Shown: positions 60,242-64,000 of the stretch, piece by piece
Layout: each line of letters begins with the position of its first letter
Numbering within the stretch: position 1 is the first letter of the stretch
Assembly (NCBI RefSeq): GCF_003350925.1
Contig: NZ_KZ857173.1
Coordinates: 558,001 to 622,000, forward strand
Direction of reading: 5' to 3'
Length of the DNA stretch: 64,000 nt
Source of the DNA: Dyella tabacisoli
Lineage (GTDB): Bacteria > Pseudomonadota > Gammaproteobacteria > Xanthomonadales > Rhodanobacteraceae
The notes under the pieces: generated by a model
What the model was told of the DNA's origin: nothing
What the model saw: only the letters and a program-made list of their open reading frames with translations
The model's database searches: none
Position numbers and translations under genes: made by a program

Positions 60242-61309
60242 ATGTTTAAGCGCAATGGTTTTTCATGCGTCGCGTTACTCGCACTGGCATGCAGCTCGTT
60301 GCACGCTACATCGGTGGGCGAACTGCACCGTACGACAACCACGCCAACAGCAGCGATTCGCGATGCAGAACACCGCGACCAGCTTCGCGTCACGGTCTGG
60401 TATCCCGCTGTCGATGGTGCGGTCGAAAGTCCGCTGGATATCGGCGCACCAGGGCACCCGTCATTTCGCTCCGGCAGTGCCGCGGTCGATGCCGCCATCG
60501 CCGATGGAAAACACCCGGTCGTGTTGCTGTCGCATGGCTTCGGCGGTAGCGCACGCATGATGGGCTGGTTCGGCACTGCAATGGCCCGCGCAGGTTACGT
60601 CGTCGTCGCCGTCGATCATCCCGGCAACAACGGTCGCGACCCGATGACGATGGCCGGTGGCACCTTGATCTGGGAGCGCCCGGAAGATTTGCGCGCCGCC
60701 ATCAACGCTGTGCAGAAGGATCCGCTCATCGCGCCGCATCTTGATATGCATCGCTTGGGCGTCGCCGGCTTTTCGGCGGGCGGATTCACCGCACTGGTAT
60801 CAGCTGGCGCACGATTCAATCTCGACCGATTCAAAACGTTTTGCCATACGCATGCCAGCGACCCGACCTGCCTGCCGCAAAAAGAAGCGCCCGATGTAAC
60901 TTTTGCCGCACGAGAGCAGGCCCTGAATTCAGCGCCCCTGGCTGCACTTACTGCGCACGCGGGTGACGATCACTCCATCACCGGGGTCAAAGCCGTATTC
61001 GTCATGGCGCCGGGACCGATCCAGGGGCTGGAACCGGACACGCTGAAGGCATTGAAAACGCCGGTGGCCATTATTCTCGGCAATGCCGACAAAGTGGCAC
61101 TACCGGGTACGAACGGCGATACCGCGGCCAGGTTATTACCGCATGCGACGCTGAAGACGCTGCCTGATGTAGGTCACTATGACTTTCTTGGCAACTGCAC
61201 CGAGACCGGTTTGAAAGAAGAGCCTTTATGCGCACTTAAGCTGCCGCAAGACGGCACACACGATGCAGCGATAGCAATGGCCAAAGCGCTATTCGCCAAG
61301 AACCTCTAG
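60242..61309 (+). CDS. Exported alpha/beta hydrolase (dienelactone-hydrolase-like)
   Basis: 355 residues from the ATG at 60242, with GGGGGAG five bases upstream. A signal peptide (SCVALLALACSSLHATS) precedes VTVWYPAVDG and VVLLSHGFGGSARMMGWFG, the oxyanion-side loop of the platelet-activating-factor-acetylhydrolase-like group. The nucleophile is GVAGFSAGGFTALV. A C-terminal Asp (LGNADKVAL) and His (PDVGHYDFLG) complete the triad. Paired cysteines (FCHTHASDPTC) may form a disulfide. The substrate is unknown; an ester or lipid is possible. Confidence 0.85.
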   Translation: MFKRNGFSCVALLALACSSLHATSVGELHRTTTTPTAAIRDAEHRDQLRVTVWYPAVDGAVESPLDIGAPGHPSFRSGSAAVDAAIADGKHPVVLLSHGFGGSARMMGWFGTAMARAGYVVVAVDHPGNNGRDPMTMAGGTLIWERPEDLRAAINAVQKDPLIAPHLDMHRLGVAGFSAGGFTALVSAGARFNLDRFKTFCHTHASDPTCLPQKEAPDVTFAAREQALNSAPLAALTAHAGDDHSITGVKAVFVMAPGPIQGLEPDTLKALKTPVAIILGNADKVALPGTNGDTAARLLPHATLKTLPDVGHYDFLGNCTETGLKEEPLCALKLPQDGTHDAAIAMAKALFAKNL

Positions 61310-61393
61310 CGGCTCGCAGTACCTCGCCCACAATCCACATAAGTCACGTCGACAGCTACAAGGTGCGCTCTTCTACTGGCGATTCGAGCAAAC

Positions 61394-61424
61394 AAAAAGG
61401 CCCTGCACATGCAGGGCCTTTTTT
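61394..61424. terminator. Bidirectional terminator between the hydrolase and aminopeptidase genes
   Basis: AAAAAGGCCCTGC and GCAGGGCCTTTTT pair perfectly around ACAT, with T-runs in both directions. It lies 85 bases past the hydrolase stop and 86 bases before the aminopeptidase stop. Confidence 0.93.
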
Positions 61425-61509
61425 GTTCATGCCGAGAGCGTCTTACCTCCTGCGCACCAGCCCCGATACATAGAACGAGGCGTGGCGGAAGTCTTCGAGA
61501 AGCGCTTTC

Positions 61510-64000
61510 TCAGTGGCCGTTTTTCTTCAACCAGGCGTCGACCACCGGCAAGCGCTCGTTGCGAACCTGCACACGATACTTAATGCTGGCCATGACCGTC
61601 TCGGCATCGCGCCGCGAACCTGCCGCGACATGGGCATCGGCGTAAGCCTTGACCTTGCCGATCATCGCCGGATCCAGCGAAGTTGCGGCCAGCATCGGGT
61701 AGTAGCGACTGCTTGCTGACGAATCGACTTTCTTGTTGACCTGATCGATGTGCGCAGTAGCAAAGTCGAAAGCCAGCTCTGGATGCGAACGTGAAACGCC
61801 GGAAATCATGCCTGAACTGTTGGTGGCGCCTGGCTCATCGGTCAGCGCCAGATCGAGTGCCCGCTGAGCCAATGCCTTGTCTTCGGCAATGGAGAGCAAT
61901 CCATACAGCTCGTCCTTGACCAGCGGAGTCTTTTCGACCTTCGCCTCAGCATGCAACTGATCCCAGGTCGCGGCATCCGCATGACGCGCGACCACCGCAA
62001 GAATGGATTTACGCAGCGCGGCAGGCAACGCTTTGGGATCGCTAGCCTGAGCCTTATAGCGGCGCAACGATTCCTGCACTACGGCCGGATCACCCAGCTT
62101 GCTGAGTGCCCCGATTAGCTCGATGCGCAGAATCTTTACCGACGTAGCTTCATCCGGGCGCTCCTGCCAGCCAATGCGAATGAACACCGGCCCCAGTCGC
62201 GCAATGGCGAACTTGCGAAATGCCGTCTGTCGCGTGGCATCGCCATCGTAGTAACTGTCAAGGCTTGCCAGTTTTCCGGCAATGTCGCCCCAGATCTGCG
62301 GGTCAGCATCGATCGAGGTCGCCTTGACCAGATCCAGGTAATCCGACACCGGCTGCAATCCGGCCATGCCCAGCGCCCAGGTATCGCCCGACAAGCCAAG
62401 CTGGTCGATCGGTGCGATCTTGGCGTAGCTGTCCTTGATCGCCGCGAACTGAGCCGGCGCATACAGCGTGCGGTAATAACCGCTTTGACCGGCATTGACG
62501 ATGACCGGACCACAGCCGGGCACATCGAGCGTGGCATGCCCGCCACTCACTAGCGTGCTTACCGGTGAGGTCGCGCCAACAGCTTGTGCAATCACCGGCA
62601 CCCGCCACGACAACGGCTTTTTGTTCGGGCGATCTTTGGTGAACTCGCCCTGCGCCAGCGTCAGCGTCGTCTTGCCGGCCGTGCAAGCCGCCGCTTCGAC
62701 ACGAATCATCGGCACGCCCGGCTGCAAAGTGAAGTCGTGGGCAATGGCGGTAACCGGCTTGCCCGCAGTAGCCTCCACTTCGCGCCACAAATCGTCGGAT
62801 ACCGTATTGCTGTAGGCGTGCGCCTTCATATAACGGCGCACGCCCTCGCGCCATGTATCGGCACCTACATAACCCTCAAGCATGCGGATGACCGCCTCAC
62901 CCTTGGAATAGGTGATGGCATCAAAAGCCTGACTGGCCTGCTCTACTGTCTCTACGTGCTGCACCACCGGATGCGTGGTGGCAATGGCATCGCGCTCCAT
63001 GGCGCCTTCACGCACATCCACCGCCGACAACGCGGTGTTCCATTCCGGGTGTAGCTTCTCGGTGGTGCGCGCAGCCATCCACGACGCAAAGCCTTCGTTG
63101 AGCCACAGATCATCCCACCAACGCATGGTCACCAAGTCGCCAAACCACTGGTGCGCCATCTCATGTGCGGCAATGGAGAACACCTCCTCTTTGTCGGCCT
63201 GGGTCGAGATCGAGGGGTCCAGCAGCAGGGCATATTCAAAAGTGTAGATGGCGCCCCAGTTCTCCATCGCGCCGAAGAACTGGCTGCGTCCGGGCGAGGC
63301 GATATTGTCGAGCTTGGGCAACGGGTATGGCGTACCAAAGTATTCGTTGTATTCGTGCAGTACCGCCTTGGCCGAATCCAGCGCAAAGGTCGCCTGCGAC
63401 ACCGCCCCCTTCTGCGTAATGACGCCGATTTCGGTGCCATCGGATTGCGTGGTGGCCCGCTCGAATTCGCCAAGCCCGAAGAACAGCAGATAAGTGGACA
63501 TCTTCGGCGACGGCGCAAAGCGCACCCGCGCCAAACCGCCGCCCAGATCCGTCTTCTGCGCCACCGGCATATTGCTTACAGCCATCTGCTCGGCCGGTAC
63601 CGTGGCCTCCAGCGTGAAGGTTGCCTTATACGCAGGCTCGTCCCATGACGGAATGAAACGGCGCGCATCGGAATTCTCAAACTGCGTATACAGCGCGCGC
63701 TTGTTGCCGGCCTTGGTGTCGTAATCGATCACAAACAAGCCATTGGCCTGGGTGCCGATCTTGCCGGTGTAAGTCATCGAAAGCTGATAGCTGCCTGGGG
63801 CAATCGGCTGCGCCCAGGTAAATGTCGCCGTCTGCGCGGCCGCATCCACCGTCACTTTCGGCGCGGAGTACATGACCTTCTTGCCGCCCACGGGCATCAG
63901 GCTCACCCCCGAAAACTTCATGTCGATGGCGTTGAGGGTGATGCTGGTCGTGGGTTGCAATACCTCGATATTGACCCCCACCTTGCCGTCAAAGCTCAGC
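61510..64000 (-). CDS. M1-family metallo-aminopeptidase (cut by window edge)
   Basis: 830 residues are visible; the frame runs on past the right edge, and the GTG at 63981 is internal (the upstream codons give LSFDGK). M1 hallmarks are the exopeptidase motif GAMENWG, the zinc motif HEMAHQWFGDLVTMRWWDD, and LWLNEGFASW with the third ligand Glu, plus the Tyr in AITYSKGEAVI. An ERAP1-like C-terminal helical domain follows. The enzyme removes N-terminal residues from peptides. The size fits the puromycin-sensitive type. The N-terminus and any signal peptide lie outside the window. Confidence 0.93.
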   Translation of the reverse strand, partial: LSFDGKVGVNIEVLQPTTSITLNAIDMKFSGVSLMPVGGKKVMYSAPKVTVDAAAQTATFTWAQPIAPGSYQLSMTYTGKIGTQANGLFVIDYDTKAGNKRALYTQFENSDARRFIPSWDEPAYKATFTLEATVPAEQMAVSNMPVAQKTDLGGGLARVRFAPSPKMSTYLLFFGLGEFERATTQSDGTEIGVITQKGAVSQATFALDSAKAVLHEYNEYFGTPYPLPKLDNIASPGRSQFFGAMENWGAIYTFEYALLLDPSISTQADKEEVFSIAAHEMAHQWFGDLVTMRWWDDLWLNEGFASWMAARTTEKLHPEWNTALSAVDVREGAMERDAIATTHPVVQHVETVEQASQAFDAITYSKGEAVIRMLEGYVGADTWREGVRRYMKAHAYSNTVSDDLWREVEATAGKPVTAIAHDFTLQPGVPMIRVEAAACTAGKTTLTLAQGEFTKDRPNKKPLSWRVPVIAQAVGATSPVSTLVSGGHATLDVPGCGPVIVNAGQSGYYRTLYAPAQFAAIKDSYAKIAPIDQLGLSGDTWALGMAGLQPVSDYLDLVKATSIDADPQIWGDIAGKLASLDSYYDGDATRQTAFRKFAIARLGPVFIRIGWQERPDEATSVKILRIELIGALSKLGDPAVVQESLRRYKAQASDPKALPAALRKSILAVVARHADAATWDQLHAEAKVEKTPLVKDELYGLLSIAEDKALAQRALDLALTDEPGATNSSGMISGVSRSHPELAFDFATAHIDQVNKKVDSSASSRYYPMLAATSLDPAMIGKVKAYADAHVAAGSRRDAETVMASIKYRVQVRNERLPVVDAWLKKNGH

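Overview
The window looks like a chromosomal segment of a high-GC gammaproteobacterium of the Xanthomonadales, most likely family Rhodanobacteraceae (Dyella, Rhodanobacter, Frateuria or Luteibacter-like). This placement is inferred from memory of gene order and protein style: fimV-asd-aroC-prmB-psd, an orphan rnfB coupled to nth beside metG, GGGGAAC heptamer repeats and an OprO/P porin beside pst. It is not based on a database search.

Layout. 0-8.7 kb: housekeeping genes (fimV, cut by the left edge; asd; a dead 2-hydroxyacid dehydrogenase fragment; aroC; an acetyltransferase; prmB; psd) and a lytic transglycosylase lipoprotein. 8.8-12.3 kb: a HerA-like ATPase coupled to a membrane protein, and a LuxR-type regulator with a degenerate receiver domain. 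12.6-17.1 kb: an unusual minus-strand cluster of nine short genes. It holds a GH108 muramidase, three related DUF2589-like proteins, small membrane proteins of holin type, a 56-residue single-span protein and a secreted protein built from a tandem duplication. 17.4-29.9 kb: core and conserved genes (greB, rimO, dcd, apbC) and a coupled MFS-HAD-DeoR unit. 29.9-34 kb: metG, an alpha/beta hydrolase, rnfB and nth. 34-41.4 kb: phosphate uptake (porin, pstSCAB, phoU) with rnt in between. 41.4-50.3 kb: rlmB, rnr, tRNA-Leu(CAG), two conserved proteins, and gcvP behind a tandem glycine riboswitch. 50.3-61.4 kb: an accessory block of exported enzymes and AraC regulators, bracketed by two near-identical terminator stems. 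The right edge cuts an M1 aminopeptidase.

How the genes work together. Phosphate is one theme. Good Pho-box matches precede pstS, a Tat-type multicopper oxidase and a secreted phosphoesterase, so a PhoB regulon probably spans 34-58 kb although phoB and phoR are not in the window. The second theme is the 12.6-17.1 kb cluster. It has a wall hydrolase, candidate holins and repeated DUF2589-like proteins but no capsid, tail, integrase or terminase gene. I propose it as a domesticated lysis or export cassette; this is the main candidate for an undescribed system. A short motif, GAACAGGCTCT, recurs in the sense orientation just upstream of four gene starts, including one gene of this cluster and the neighbouring regulator.
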